This document shows positions 8,901 to 17,584 of a stretch of 51,074 bases of DNA, piece by piece. Origin of the DNA: Clostridium sp. (GTDB lineage Bacteria > Bacillota > Clostridia > Clostridiales > Clostridiaceae); assembly GCA_029851835.1 (NCBI GenBank), contig JARKVD010000002.1, forward strand, positions 1-51,074, given 5' to 3'. How positions within the stretch are numbered: position 1 is the stretch's first letter; each line of letters starts with the position of its first letter. Position numbers and translations under genes: made by a program. A model generated the notes under the pieces. That model saw only the letters and a list, made by a program, of their open reading frames with translations. It was not told where the DNA came from and did no database searches.

Positions 8901-11900
8901 TACAAATAAAGCAAAAACTATTGATCCAATAAATCTTCAATATCATCCAAATCAGGAAGAGATATTGAAGAATCTACAAAGAGCTCAAGACTTATTAAAT
9001 GATGTATTATTGAATGATAAAATAATAACTTTAGATTCAACAATACATAATTTAGCTCCTCAAAATACAATAGGACAAGTAAATAATTATCAAGCCCTTG
9101 GAGTTGCAGTAAAGCCAGGAGATAAGGTTACTATATATATAGGTAGCCCTAATAGAAAAGATACAAAGTTTGATTTAGTATTAACTCAGTTTAATGCTGA
9201 AAGTGGTACAGCTTATAAAGTAATAAAAGAGTTGACTATTGGAAAGAACGAAATAGAAATTCCTAAAACTGGTTTTGATATGAACTACGAAAAGGGTGGA
9301 AATCTATACATAGGACTTAAGGGTGGTTTTGCAGAAAGTAACACATTTAAAGTAAGAGTAAGTGGTGGAACAGAAACCCCACATTTAAATGTGAATAATA
9401 TCATAGAGGATTCATCTAAAGAAACAGAGGTTAAAGAGTCTATAAGAACTTATATTAGAGATTTAAGAACCTATGTAAATTCTTTACCTAATAGATATCC
9501 ATCTAGTGCAACTATAGAAGATAATGTAAATAATATTTACACATATGATCCAGAAACTTCAATATTAAATGCAACAGATATAGAAGGTGAGAGAATCACA
9601 CTTTCTCTTGCAGCAGACCAAGTGCTTAAGGGAATAGAAAGTGGATTATCAGGAGATGAAGATGCTCAAGTAGATAGACTTTATAATACATTGCTTGCTT
9701 GGGAGCAATTAATGAAGGTATCTTATGTACAGCAGGGATTACTTGAAAAGCCAATAGATTTTGATGGAGATGGAGCAATAGGTAAAACTTCATTAGAGAT
9801 CCTTGGAGGAAAGAGTGAAGAGCAATACTATAATGACAATAGAGCACCTAAAAATCGTATTAATATTAAATATCAAAGGATGTTTACAGGTGCATTTATG
9901 TATGCATCATCTCATCACGTTGGTATAGGTTATGGATCTATTCCGGGAATGATGACAGGAGTTCCATTTAAATTTGACTCTGAAGGAAATCTAATAAACT
10001 CTTCTGAAGGACAGTTGTTTGGATGGGGTATTTCTCACGAGGTTGGACATGTTCATGATAGACCAGGCTTAACATATGCAGAGACTACAAATAATATTTT
10101 AGCTCTGATAACTCAAACATTTAATGATATAAATGAATCAAGAATAGAAAGTTCAGATGGATATAAAAAAGTTTATGATAAGGTAACTTCTAATAGTGTA
10201 GGGTTAGCTAGTGATGGACTTTCTAGACTAGGAATGTTCTGGCAATTACATTTAGCATATGATAATGACTATACTTATAATATGCTAGATATTAATACAG
10301 ATAATAATTTAGAAAATGATACATTCTTCGCTAAATTATATAGAGAAACAAGATTAAAAGGCACAGCGACAAATGAAAAAGGATATGATTCTACAGCACA
10401 AACCTTTATAATGAGAGCTTCTGATGCTGTTGGAAAAGACTTAAGAGGCTTCTTTGAGAAGTGGGGATTAGTTGCTAGTCCTAAGACTGATGCGTATCTA
10501 GACTCTATGGATTATCCAGAAGAAGATAAAGCTATTTACTATTTAAATGATGAGGCAAGAAGACTTAGATTAGCTGCTGGAAGTGACATAACTTTAATAA
10601 CTATGGCAGATGATACTAAAGTAAATGCAACCTTCGGAACAGATGAAAATGGAAATCAAATAAGTGATAGAACTTACTTAAATAAAAAAGAAGTTCCATT
10701 AACATTAAGTGTAACTAAGGATGCAGACAAAATTTTAGGATATGAAATAATAAGAAAAGAAGCAACATCTACAGGAACTAAAGAAGTTGTAGTTGGATTT
10801 GTTGAAAGAGATAAAGATGGAGCAAATGGATTAACTAACTATGTAGATGAGATAGATGCAGTTAATAATAGAGCCTTTGAATATAAGGTTAAAGCTTATG
10901 ATTATAACTTAAAAGCAACAGAAGAAACTACTATTGGAACAGTAAAAGTAAATCATGATGGAAGTATATCTAAGGCTAATTGGGTATTTGATACTAATAC
11001 TAGAAGTAATGAGGATGTTTCTGATGAAAATTCAGGACATGGACAAGTTCAAGATGGAAGTATAAATAAAATAAAAGATAATGATCCATCAACTATATAT
11101 ACTGCTTCAAAAACAACTGACAAGGATGGCAATGTAGTATCAGGTGATCCATATGTAACAATAGATTTAGGTGATGCTAAGTCAGTTATAGGATTAAAAT
11201 ATAATCCAGGAAAAGCTCAAACTAAGAAGTTCTCATTGAAGAATTTATTTAGTAGAAGTTCAGAAACTACATATTCACCAATAAATAAATATGAAGTATA
11301 TGTAAGTAAGGATGGAAATTCATGGACTAAGGCTCATTCAGGAAGCTTTGATCCAAATAAGGAAAGTACAATTTACTTTAATGAAGCTGGAAGTAGTTTG
11401 AATACTCAACTATGGGCATATGATGTACAATATGTTAAGTTAGTGGCTAAGGGAGCTACAAGTATTTCAATAGGTGAGCTTGATATATTAGGACCAACAG
11501 GAGATAACATAGAAATAGGTATGGATAATGGAGATAAGATCTATAAAAATGGTATAGGTAGATTAAAATCAGATTATACTTATGCAGATGGTCAAGTTAT
11601 CCCAGAAGGATCAATAATAGTTACTGGAGAGTATAAAGGAGATCCAGCATTTAATGTTCCATTAGTATTAAATGAAAAAGATGATCACTTTGCATTAGAA
11701 TCAAATGTTTTATTATTTGCAGAATTACCTGAGGATGGAAAACTTGGAGAGGTTGCAGAAGGAACTTGGTTATATTGGATAACTCCAGATCAGCAAACTC
11801 TAGAAGGAAATATTGAAGGTAAAAAGATAAAGGCAGAACTTTACAGATATAATAAGTTAGAGGGTACGTCACCAGTTGGTCAAAGATTAGTAAGTGATAC

Positions 11901-12048
11901 ATTCTTATATGAATTACCAGAAGACTTAAATGATTTACCATTAATAGAGTTAAATAATACAAACACAAGAGCAGTAGAAAGTTCTTATGATAAAGTTGTA
12001 GAAATAAATAGAGATACTATTCAAGAGGTATTTAATAACAGAAAGTAA
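5983..12048 (+). CDS. Secreted M60 family zinc metalloprotease (mucin O-glycopeptidase type) with dockerin
   Basis: This is a large extracellular enzyme expected to cut glycosylated mucin-type proteins. In order: a signal peptide (1-25, ending TFAE); an acidic Glu/Gln/Asp-rich linker (25-130); an Ig-like X-module (about 132-262); a type I dockerin (about 284-338) with two calcium loops, DVNLDGLVDNKD and DLNRDGKVDITD; discoidin-like and FN3-like domains (about 490-790); a CBM32-like galactose-binding domain (about 795-945); and the M60 catalytic domain (about 1040-1510). The C-terminus has another discoidin-like domain (about 1670-1840). The active site is HEVGH (1352-1356) with a third ligand Glu1367, matching the M60 pattern HExxH-x(8-28)-E. 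There is no LPXTG or transmembrane end, so it is not anchored by itself. The next gene encodes a wall-anchored protein with a cohesin-like N-terminus, a plausible docking partner. Related C. perfringens Zmp proteases act on mucins; exact specificity here is inferred. Confidence 0.9.
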   Translation: MNRRKISAMLAVALITSQVQSITFAETITKNQEVDSVNDAVFENVDDNNSDSVSNEIITTEDDGALEENTEAAEDVVNNEDASQVQDEEVNQVQDEEENQEQNEKVEEKLQDEEDSAEKVELENNEKTASSEPYEVKGKLELDINFSTPIKVANANKTNLSVKLTSKEGKTETIKLGSDVTNGDLGDTGITYSLRALDSKRGKLEDNATELEFYHLTFENLKLGTYSIEIAGDGYETVSINDIEIQNSSKRILVGTTDKTIVLDDKGTDAEEDDVKEYYPGSLLAGDVNLDGLVDNKDYEALKSEIKSKSSNAKFDLNRDGKVDITDLTYVHQNMNRSQAEAIIEDTDIILNPENINVTLSENTSVSNGDIKDILKDTDSVVTLESKAEISEDNPIEIPMDLSGLTRGTNAIESINIQAPSENSPSSGKIVIPGAGEGGKDLEVKFDESNITKSVSRTSDGQAMDTIKIDLGKQVAVSKITIKITGSRSNKNLAEIAKVEFLNNVYKEMPKPKMNVPVITNFTSSTAVGNEAMTIGWEHETNVTGYEVKVENLSNNSVSTYKTSEDSLKIEKVSPYGIYRISIQSLSGDWKSGYKDEQEGYSSTTTGDTNLKNNSNDKDGKPDNVDLDYNPMAWDSDTGKLSESADGENGSNFGKDSIIEVQVIPETAPEGPEGLTVKGKYKQLTVSWKAHAKAKDYELYYRKVGTKEWLKANDNGEKYVDSRLDDNIPTGVSNLSPGVTDKSDFIRSTSYTITGLDDTSSYEIMMTATNHHGTGGLSQVYIGSTTRLVPPVTTNYKLINTPNGTNEITQHIESIEFPTGTATDADAIVDNDYTTVWESNIWDARNGGPIVTFDKEYTIGSIKAIKRLDVNELTHDVKVTYYNEETGTWENVKANFNESNDGKVLNITLAEPITTKKIRVGISVYPQYSNKTSVSEMKFYEYDSLEKDVDNLFADDLKLSLKDDVNQEIIDDLTNKAKTIDPINLQYHPNQEEILKNLQRAQDLLNDVLLNDKIITLDSTIHNLAPQNTIGQVNNYQALGVAVKPGDKVTIYIGSPNRKDTKFDLVLTQFNAESGTAYKVIKELTIGKNEIEIPKTGFDMNYEKGGNLYIGLKGGFAESNTFKVRVSGGTETPHLNVNNIIEDSSKETEVKESIRTYIRDLRTYVNSLPNRYPSSATIEDNVNNIYTYDPETSILNATDIEGERITLSLAADQVLKGIESGLSGDEDAQVDRLYNTLLAWEQLMKVSYVQQGLLEKPIDFDGDGAIGKTSLEILGGKSEEQYYNDNRAPKNRINIKYQRMFTGAFMYASSHHVGIGYGSIPGMMTGVPFKFDSEGNLINSSEGQLFGWGISHEVGHVHDRPGLTYAETTNNILALITQTFNDINESRIESSDGYKKVYDKVTSNSVGLASDGLSRLGMFWQLHLAYDNDYTYNMLDINTDNNLENDTFFAKLYRETRLKGTATNEKGYDSTAQTFIMRASDAVGKDLRGFFEKWGLVASPKTDAYLDSMDYPEEDKAIYYLNDEARRLRLAAGSDITLITMADDTKVNATFGTDENGNQISDRTYLNKKEVPLTLSVTKDADKILGYEIIRKEATSTGTKEVVVGFVERDKDGANGLTNYVDEIDAVNNRAFEYKVKAYDYNLKATEETTIGTVKVNHDGSISKANWVFDTNTRSNEDVSDENSGHGQVQDGSINKIKDNDPSTIYTASKTTDKDGNVVSGDPYVTIDLGDAKSVIGLKYNPGKAQTKKFSLKNLFSRSSETTYSPINKYEVYVSKDGNSWTKAHSGSFDPNKESTIYFNEAGSSLNTQLWAYDVQYVKLVAKGATSISIGELDILGPTGDNIEIGMDNGDKIYKNGIGRLKSDYTYADGQVIPEGSIIVTGEYKGDPAFNVPLVLNEKDDHFALESNVLLFAELPEDGKLGEVAEGTWLYWITPDQQTLEGNIEGKKIKAELYRYNKLEGTSPVGQRLVSDTFLYELPEDLNDLPLIELNNTNTRAVESSYDKVVEINRDTIQEVFNNRK

Positions 12049-12073
12049 ATTAATAGAAGAAAGTAAATTTAAA

Positions 12074-12102
12074 GGAGTCTATCTCTTTTGAGATAGCTCC
12101 TA
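12074..12102 (+). other. Intercistronic hairpin
   Basis: AGGAG-T-CTATCTC pairs with GAGATAG-CTCCT around TTTT (12 bp with one bulged T). No T-tract follows, so it is not a standard terminator. It sits between the protease and the anchored protein, with the real ribosome site AAGGAGAAGG further downstream. It may adjust the ratio of the two products by mRNA processing or stabilisation (inference). Confidence 0.6.
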
Positions 12103-12122
12103 TAAAAGAAAGGAGAAGGATT

Positions 12123-14564
12123 ATGAAGAACAATAAGATAAAGCCCTCTGTAAAAATAGCTTTAGCATCTACATTAGTAGCAACATCAACAGTAGCAATT
12201 GCTTATGCAGTACCAAAAATCGTAAGTAATACTGCAAAAGATACAGAAAATAAATTTATATTAGACGTAGAAAACATAGATGGAGATACAGTAAAAGTAT
12301 CATTAGACAATATAGAAGATATTCCAAGAGCTCTTCAATTTAGTTTAAAGCTAGATGGAGTAGTGTTAAAAGAAGAAAGTGGTAGACCTGTAATAAGAGA
12401 TTTAGTGAATAAAGATAATTCAAGTAAGATAATAACGGATTATTCTTATAATAAAGACACAAATACCATAGATGTTTTAATTACTTCTGAGGATTATATA
12501 CCTAAGAATGGTAATGAAATTGAGGTTTTTGAATTAGATATAGAAGCGGATTCTAAAAATGAATCAAGAAATTACACTATCCTTCCTAAGGAAGATTCGG
12601 AATACAAGTATGTAAGTAATACAAATAAGGAATATGTTAGAAGTGTAAGTGTTAATAAGAAAGAATTATCTATAAATACAGCTCCAATCATTGAAAGAAG
12701 CAGTGAAGGCTATATTGAAATCAATGAAGGTGAAGTCCTTACATTAACAAAAGATGTATTAGAAAGTAAGGGTATAGTAATAAAAGATGCAGAAAAGGAT
12801 GAAGTAACATTAGAAGTTAAAGATGTAAGTGACAAAGTTATAACAAAATTTACATCAAGTAATGCGGGAATATATGATTTATATATTACTGCCATTGATA
12901 GCTTTGGTGAAAAATCAGAAACTTTAAATGTACAGGTTAAGGTTAATGCAATAGAACAAGGACCTACTATTACAAGAGATGGAAAAGAACTTGAAGATGT
13001 AACTATAAATGCAGGACAAGTATTTGATTTAATGAAAGGAATTAAAGCTGTAGATGTTAATGGCAACTCAGTGGATGTTAAGGTTAAATCTGATACAGAA
13101 GTTAACCTAGATCCAAAAGAAGATAGTGAATATACTATAACATATACAGCGATTGATAGTCAGGGCAGAACAACAGTAAAAGAAATAAAGTTAACTGTAA
13201 AAGCTAATAAAGCGCCAGTTATATCAGGAGTTAAGGACCATACTTTAACAGTTGGAGATGACTTCGATCCAAAGGCTAATGTTAAAGTAGAAGATGAAGA
13301 TGAGGATATAGAATTAGTTATTAATAGTAATGTAAACACAAGTATAGCTGGAATATATAAAGTTGTATATAGTGCTACAGATAGTGGAAATAAAACATCT
13401 CTTGTACAAAGTACAGTTGTTGTAAATCCTAAGATGGAAGAAATAAATAGTGTGCCAGTAATAAATGCTAGTGATAGAGTAATAGAATTAGGAGAAGAGT
13501 TTAATCCATTAGATGGAGTAACAGCAACGGATGCAGAAGATGGACCTATAAGCAAAATAGAAGTTGTAGAAGATAATGTTGATACCCAAAAAGAAGGAAG
13601 ATATACAGTTACATATAGCGTAACAGATAGTCAAGGTGCAAAGGCTATAAAAACAATAAATGTAACAGTTAAAAAATATAGTATATTAGCGGAAAGTATA
13701 ACTATAGATAATAAAATTAATAACTTATATGTAGGAAGTAGTAAAATCTTAACTGCAACTATAAATAAAGAAGCAGAAGTAAAAGATATACAATGGACAA
13801 CCAGTGATGAGAATATAGCATCTATTGAGGTTATTGGTAATGATGTTAAAGTAACTGCTAAGGCACAAGGTGAAGTAACTATAACAGCTAAAACTATGGA
13901 TGGAAGTAATAAATCAGATAGTGTTACTATAAACATAGTTGATTACACTGATGTAGTGCCTGAGTTTATTGATAATATAATAGATAGCGACATTGTTATT
14001 CCAGTATTAGGTGATACAACTAAAGATTCTCCATTAGAAATGGAAGTTCAAAACGTCACTGTAGAAAAATTTGCTGAATTCCTTGAGAAGTTAAAAGACT
14101 TAAGTCCAATCTTAGAAGAAAAATATGAAGATGGAAACTTTACAGTATATAGAATTGCTGTTGAAAGAAAATCCGGCTTATTAAAGTTATTTGGTTTAGC
14201 TAAAGGTTCAGATACTGGATATATAGAACTAAGAATAGAAAATAATTTAGATAATGCCAATGAGTTAAAAACTGAATTAGAAAAAGTGTTAAGTTCTACA
14301 GGAAATCCAGAGGATGGAAACAACTCAGGAGATGGAAACAATCCAGGTGATGGAGACAACTCAGGAAATGAAAACAATCTAGGTGATGGAAATAACTCAA
14401 GCAGTGGAAGCAATTCAGGAAATGGAGATAGCCTAGAAAGTGAAAGTAATGGAAATTCAAGTATATTGCCTACTACAGGTGGAAAAAGCATGGTTGGTTA
14501 TGCTGTAGCAGGAATAACCTCTGTATTAGCTGGAGTGGCGATATTTAAAAAGAAGAAAAAATAA
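12123..14564 (+). CDS. LPXTG-anchored surface protein with cohesin-like N-terminus and Ig-like stalk
   Basis: A sortase-anchored wall protein of 813 residues. It has a signal peptide (1-29) and a beta-rich domain (about 38-175). That domain has cohesin-like features: a VKVSLDNI-type strand, RALQFSLKL, then TIDVLITS and EIEVFELDIEA. Four Ig-like repeats of the DUF5011/HYR kind follow (about 185-275, 280-362, 364-440, 445-520), several with the ending YTVTYSVTDSQG. After these come a Big_2-type domain (about 523-612), an unassigned domain (614-733), a Gly/Asn/Asp/Ser wall-spanning tract (734-778), LPTTG (782-786), a hydrophobic span and a KKKKK tail. It lies 74 bases after the dockerin-bearing protease. 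The likely job is to display that enzyme on the cell surface. The anchor is certain; the cohesin assignment is an inference from pattern and context. Confidence 0.85.
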   Translation: MKNNKIKPSVKIALASTLVATSTVAIAYAVPKIVSNTAKDTENKFILDVENIDGDTVKVSLDNIEDIPRALQFSLKLDGVVLKEESGRPVIRDLVNKDNSSKIITDYSYNKDTNTIDVLITSEDYIPKNGNEIEVFELDIEADSKNESRNYTILPKEDSEYKYVSNTNKEYVRSVSVNKKELSINTAPIIERSSEGYIEINEGEVLTLTKDVLESKGIVIKDAEKDEVTLEVKDVSDKVITKFTSSNAGIYDLYITAIDSFGEKSETLNVQVKVNAIEQGPTITRDGKELEDVTINAGQVFDLMKGIKAVDVNGNSVDVKVKSDTEVNLDPKEDSEYTITYTAIDSQGRTTVKEIKLTVKANKAPVISGVKDHTLTVGDDFDPKANVKVEDEDEDIELVINSNVNTSIAGIYKVVYSATDSGNKTSLVQSTVVVNPKMEEINSVPVINASDRVIELGEEFNPLDGVTATDAEDGPISKIEVVEDNVDTQKEGRYTVTYSVTDSQGAKAIKTINVTVKKYSILAESITIDNKINNLYVGSSKILTATINKEAEVKDIQWTTSDENIASIEVIGNDVKVTAKAQGEVTITAKTMDGSNKSDSVTINIVDYTDVVPEFIDNIIDSDIVIPVLGDTTKDSPLEMEVQNVTVEKFAEFLEKLKDLSPILEEKYEDGNFTVYRIAVERKSGLLKLFGLAKGSDTGYIELRIENNLDNANELKTELEKVLSSTGNPEDGNNSGDGNNPGDGDNSGNENNLGDGNNSSSGSNSGNGDSLESESNGNSSILPTTGGKSMVGYAVAGITSVLAGVAIFKKKKK

Positions 14565-14595
14565 CACCTTAAAAATAAGAAAAAATAATAATTTA

Positions 14596-14634
14596 AAAAG
14601 TGTGGATCCATTTTAGAGGACCACACTTTTTTTT
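14596..14634 (+). terminator. Intrinsic terminator of the surface-protein unit
   Basis: AAAGTGTGG-TCC pairs with GGA-CCACACTTT, followed by eight T. It ends the protease/anchored protein unit. Confidence 0.85.
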
Positions 14635-14667
14635 ATATTATTAAAAATGAACAGTTATATAAGAAAA

Positions 14668-14704
14668 TGAACATCCACATGTCTATTTCTCAGGTGGATG
14701 TTCA
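14668..14704 (-). terminator. Probable terminator of the yhgE-like gene
   Basis: A perfect 11-bp inverted repeat TGAACATCCAC / GTGGATGTTCA with a 15-base loop; on the minus strand it is followed by TTTTCTT. It lies just beyond the stop of the converging minus-strand gene. Confidence 0.6.
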
Positions 14705-14726
14705 AATTTGGGTAAGCGTTCTTTTT

Positions 14727-17399
14727 TTATATTGCCTCTTCTATTAATTCTGCTAGGCTTGTTTTGGTACTTTTGTTTTTCTTAATTACTATAATTACAC
14801 AAAGTATTGAACAAATAATGCCTATACCTAAAAGAACAGTTATTTGTGGAACTATGGATAGTCCTGTAGCTATCCCATTTCTGAATCCATCTACAGCATA
14901 GGTAAATGGCATATAATTATGAATGGCATTGAAAAAGCTACCTGAAAGTTCTATTGGATAAGTTCCTGCAGAGCCGCTTAACTGTAATACCATAAATACT
15001 AATAAAATAAAGCTTCCTACTTTTCCTAAAAGTAGATTCATGAAGTAAACAATACTCATAAAGGATAAGGCAGCAGATATGGCAACTAAATAAGTTCTTC
15101 CAAGATAAGCTGGATCAAGTCCGTTAAATAGTATAATCAAACTAACCATAACTATAGCTTGAACAATTGCTATAGCAGCAAGCTTTAAAACTTTTTTAGA
15201 CCAAAAATCCTTTGGATTTACTTTTCCATTTTTAAGATCCCTTTCAGTAGGGAATAGTATACATAAAGCAAGGCAACCTACCCATAACCCTACACACATC
15301 ATATATGCTGACATTGCACTACCGTTGTTAGCGATATAAGAATTAAAGAATTCTACACTTTTTACTGGTGAAGCAAACATTTCCTTTGCTTGATCAGATA
15401 ATTTAATGCTTGCTATAGCTTTTGAACCATCCTCAAGACCTTCTTTTAGATTTTCAGAACCTTCTTCTAGCTTATAAGCTCCATTGCCTAATTCAATAGA
15501 ACCATCATAAAGCTTGGATACCCCTTCAGATATAGAGGTTGAAGCAGAATTTATTGTGCTAATTCCTGAACTTAAGGAGGAATTCTTTTGGGCTAAGGTG
15601 TTTAATCCTTGGGCTAAGGTATTGGAACCTTCGGCAATTTGTCCAACTCCTTCTGTTAAGGTTGGAACTGAAGCATTTAAAGAAGTTATTCCATTTGATA
15701 AACTTTTTGAACCGTTTATAATGGTTCCAGAGTTTGAATTTAGTATACTAGCTCCAGTTGAAAGTTTATTAACTACAGAGGTGTAAGTATCAATACCAGA
15801 AGTTAATTTTTCACTACCATTTTTTAAAGTAGTTATACCAGAGTTTAGAGTTTGAACCCCAGGTATTATTTTACTATCTAACGTAGTTTTTACTGTTTCA
15901 AGTCCTGAATATGAGCTTGTTATAGTAGTTTTGGATTTTTCAAGAAGTATGTCTGCATTACTTGAAAGAGTTCCTAAAGCTATTTTTACTGCGCTGATTT
16001 GCTTAGATGTAGCTGTTACTCCATTTACAGCGGAAGTTAAATTATTAGAAGCTGCGGAAGTCTCTGCTGCTATATTATTTATCTCATTACCTAAACTTGA
16101 TAAAGGAGAAGATAAATCATCTATAATCTCAGCTTGAGTAGTTGAATCTAAAGCCTTAAACCAAGTAGCCTCCTTAATTTCAGCTATTTTTGTTTTAAGT
16201 TCATTAATGTAGGTTGAAGAAGTTTGAACTGAAATTCCTACATTGGTTAAGTTTGCTCCTAAATCTCTAAAGGGTGAGGTTAAATTATCACTTGAACTAC
16301 TTTGAATAGTAGTATTAAGGGTATTAATACCCTTATTTAGTCCATCTAAAGAAGTAGTTAAAGTTTTGATATTCTGACTGTTCTCTTCATTAACTGAATT
16401 ACCTATAGAAGAAGATAATGCATTTAATCCACTAAGCAGATTTTTACTTCCATTTTGCAAATCTAATATTCCAGTATTTAAAGTATTAGTGCCAGTTATT
16501 AAACTATTAGAATTTAAATTTAGCTTGGAAATTCCTTCTTCTAGTGAAGTTACTCCCAAGGTATAGCTTTGTAAACCTGTATATAAGCTATTCGCTCCAG
16601 TGCTAAGGGCACCTACTCCTTCAGAGAGAGTTGAAGTTTTATTATTTAAGATACTTATTCCAGTATTTAAAGAATTAGAACCATTCTGTATTTCCTCTAC
16701 AGCAGATAAATATTGATTGATTCCTGCTTCATAGGTGTTTATTCCATCGGTGAAGGTCAAACTACTATCATATAAAAGCTTTAAGTTTGAGCTAATAGTG
16801 TCCGAACCTTCTTTTAAGGAGGTTAATCCTTCGTTTATTAGAGTTGCACCGTCAGCAGCATCAGATAACTGAACCCCTATTGAGGAGATTTCATCAAATA
16901 TAGCTTTAGCATAAACTTCAGTTACGCTATTTTCTATAGAATTTGTAATTTTTTGAATTGCTGACTCACTCATTTTAGAAGCAATATAGTTTTTTCCTGG
17001 ATTTGTTTTATATTGCAATTCCATTTTTTCAGGATTATCATTTAAAAGAGTCGTAGCATTATAAGAAAAATTTTCAGGAATTGTAATTAGCATATAATAA
17101 GATCCTGCATCTAATCCTTCCTGAGCAGTTTCTTCATCCACAAAACTAAAATTAAGGGAAGCATCCTTTTTAAGATTTTTAACTAACTCATCACCAACAG
17201 CAAGCTCTTCACCATTATAATCACAGGACTTATCTAAATTTACTACAGCTACAGGTAAATTATCTACTTTTCCATAAGGGTCCCACATGGAGCCTAAGAA
17301 AATAGTAGTATAAATTGTAGGAATTAATATTATTCCTATAAGAGCGATAAATTTGATAATTTTAAGTCCTTGTGATTTGTTTTGTTTTAAATCATCCAT
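14727..17399 (-). CDS. YhgE/Pip family membrane protein, ABC-2 transporter-like
   Basis: This 890-residue membrane protein is of the YhgE/Pip (phage infection protein) family. One N-terminal membrane span (about 13-36) is followed by the family segment PVAVVNLDKSCDYNGEELAVG. A long extracellular coiled-coil-like region (about 180-660) is built from repeats with the spacing L-x2-G-x3-L. At least five spans lie in the ABC-2-like C-terminal part (about 694-880). The family includes the Lactococcus phage receptor Pip and is related in layout to EsaA of type VII secretion; its transport role is not settled. The ATG at 17399 has AAAGGTGAT upstream. It is divergent from a TetR gene, the same arrangement as yhgD-yhgE in Bacillus subtilis. 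A shared palindrome lies between them, suggesting repression by that regulator. Confidence 0.88.
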   Translation of the reverse strand: MDDLKQNKSQGLKIIKFIALIGIILIPTIYTTIFLGSMWDPYGKVDNLPVAVVNLDKSCDYNGEELAVGDELVKNLKKDASLNFSFVDEETAQEGLDAGSYYMLITIPENFSYNATTLLNDNPEKMELQYKTNPGKNYIASKMSESAIQKITNSIENSVTEVYAKAIFDEISSIGVQLSDAADGATLINEGLTSLKEGSDTISSNLKLLYDSSLTFTDGINTYEAGINQYLSAVEEIQNGSNSLNTGISILNNKTSTLSEGVGALSTGANSLYTGLQSYTLGVTSLEEGISKLNLNSNSLITGTNTLNTGILDLQNGSKNLLSGLNALSSSIGNSVNEENSQNIKTLTTSLDGLNKGINTLNTTIQSSSSDNLTSPFRDLGANLTNVGISVQTSSTYINELKTKIAEIKEATWFKALDSTTQAEIIDDLSSPLSSLGNEINNIAAETSAASNNLTSAVNGVTATSKQISAVKIALGTLSSNADILLEKSKTTITSSYSGLETVKTTLDSKIIPGVQTLNSGITTLKNGSEKLTSGIDTYTSVVNKLSTGASILNSNSGTIINGSKSLSNGITSLNASVPTLTEGVGQIAEGSNTLAQGLNTLAQKNSSLSSGISTINSASTSISEGVSKLYDGSIELGNGAYKLEEGSENLKEGLEDGSKAIASIKLSDQAKEMFASPVKSVEFFNSYIANNGSAMSAYMMCVGLWVGCLALCILFPTERDLKNGKVNPKDFWSKKVLKLAAIAIVQAIVMVSLIILFNGLDPAYLGRTYLVAISAALSFMSIVYFMNLLLGKVGSFILLVFMVLQLSGSAGTYPIELSGSFFNAIHNYMPFTYAVDGFRNGIATGLSIVPQITVLLGIGIICSILCVIIVIKKNKSTKTSLAELIEEAI

Positions 17400-17437
17400 A
17401 ATATCACCTTTCTATTGTCATTGATTTTTAATCATAT

Positions 17438-17469
17438 AACAACACAGTGTTATTGAACACTGTGTTGTT
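17438..17469. promoter_or_regulatory. Perfect palindrome, probable TetR-family operator
   Basis: AACAACACAGTGTT and AACACTGTGTTGTT form a perfect 14-bp inverted repeat around ATTG. The right arm overlaps the -35 of the tetR promoter (TTGTTT 17465-17470). The left side abuts TATGAT on the minus strand, a possible -10 for the yhgE-like gene. One site could therefore control both divergent genes. It also looks like a terminator because seven T follow, but no plus-strand gene precedes it. Confidence 0.6.
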
Positions 17470-17493
17470 TTTTTATGTAGTTTTTATTATAAT
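17465..17493 (+). promoter_or_regulatory. Promoter of the tetR gene
   Basis: TTGTTT (17465-17470), a 17-base spacer and TATAAT (17488-17493), about 90 bases before the start codon. The -35 lies inside the palindrome. Confidence 0.55.
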
Positions 17494-17584
17494 TACAGTG
17501 AGTTTCTAAGACAATAATCAATGTTGTTCAAATAGTTCATTAATCAACAGTAAAGGATTAGGATGTTCAAATGTGGGGGTTTTT

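Noticed and set aside
14310-14450. Short-period direct repeats resembling an array
   Set aside because: They encode the Gly/Asn/Asp/Ser wall-spanning tract in frame, have no constant repeat-spacer pattern and no cas genes nearby, so they are not a CRISPR array.
12710-14491. Four long antisense frames opposite the Ig-domain surface protein
   Set aside because: They are rich in Ser, Leu and Phe and follow the repeated domain structure of the sense strand. They are shadows of the real gene.
15514-16137. Plus-strand frames inside the yhgE-like gene
   Set aside because: They are antisense shadows of the repeated coiled-coil region, without ribosome sites.
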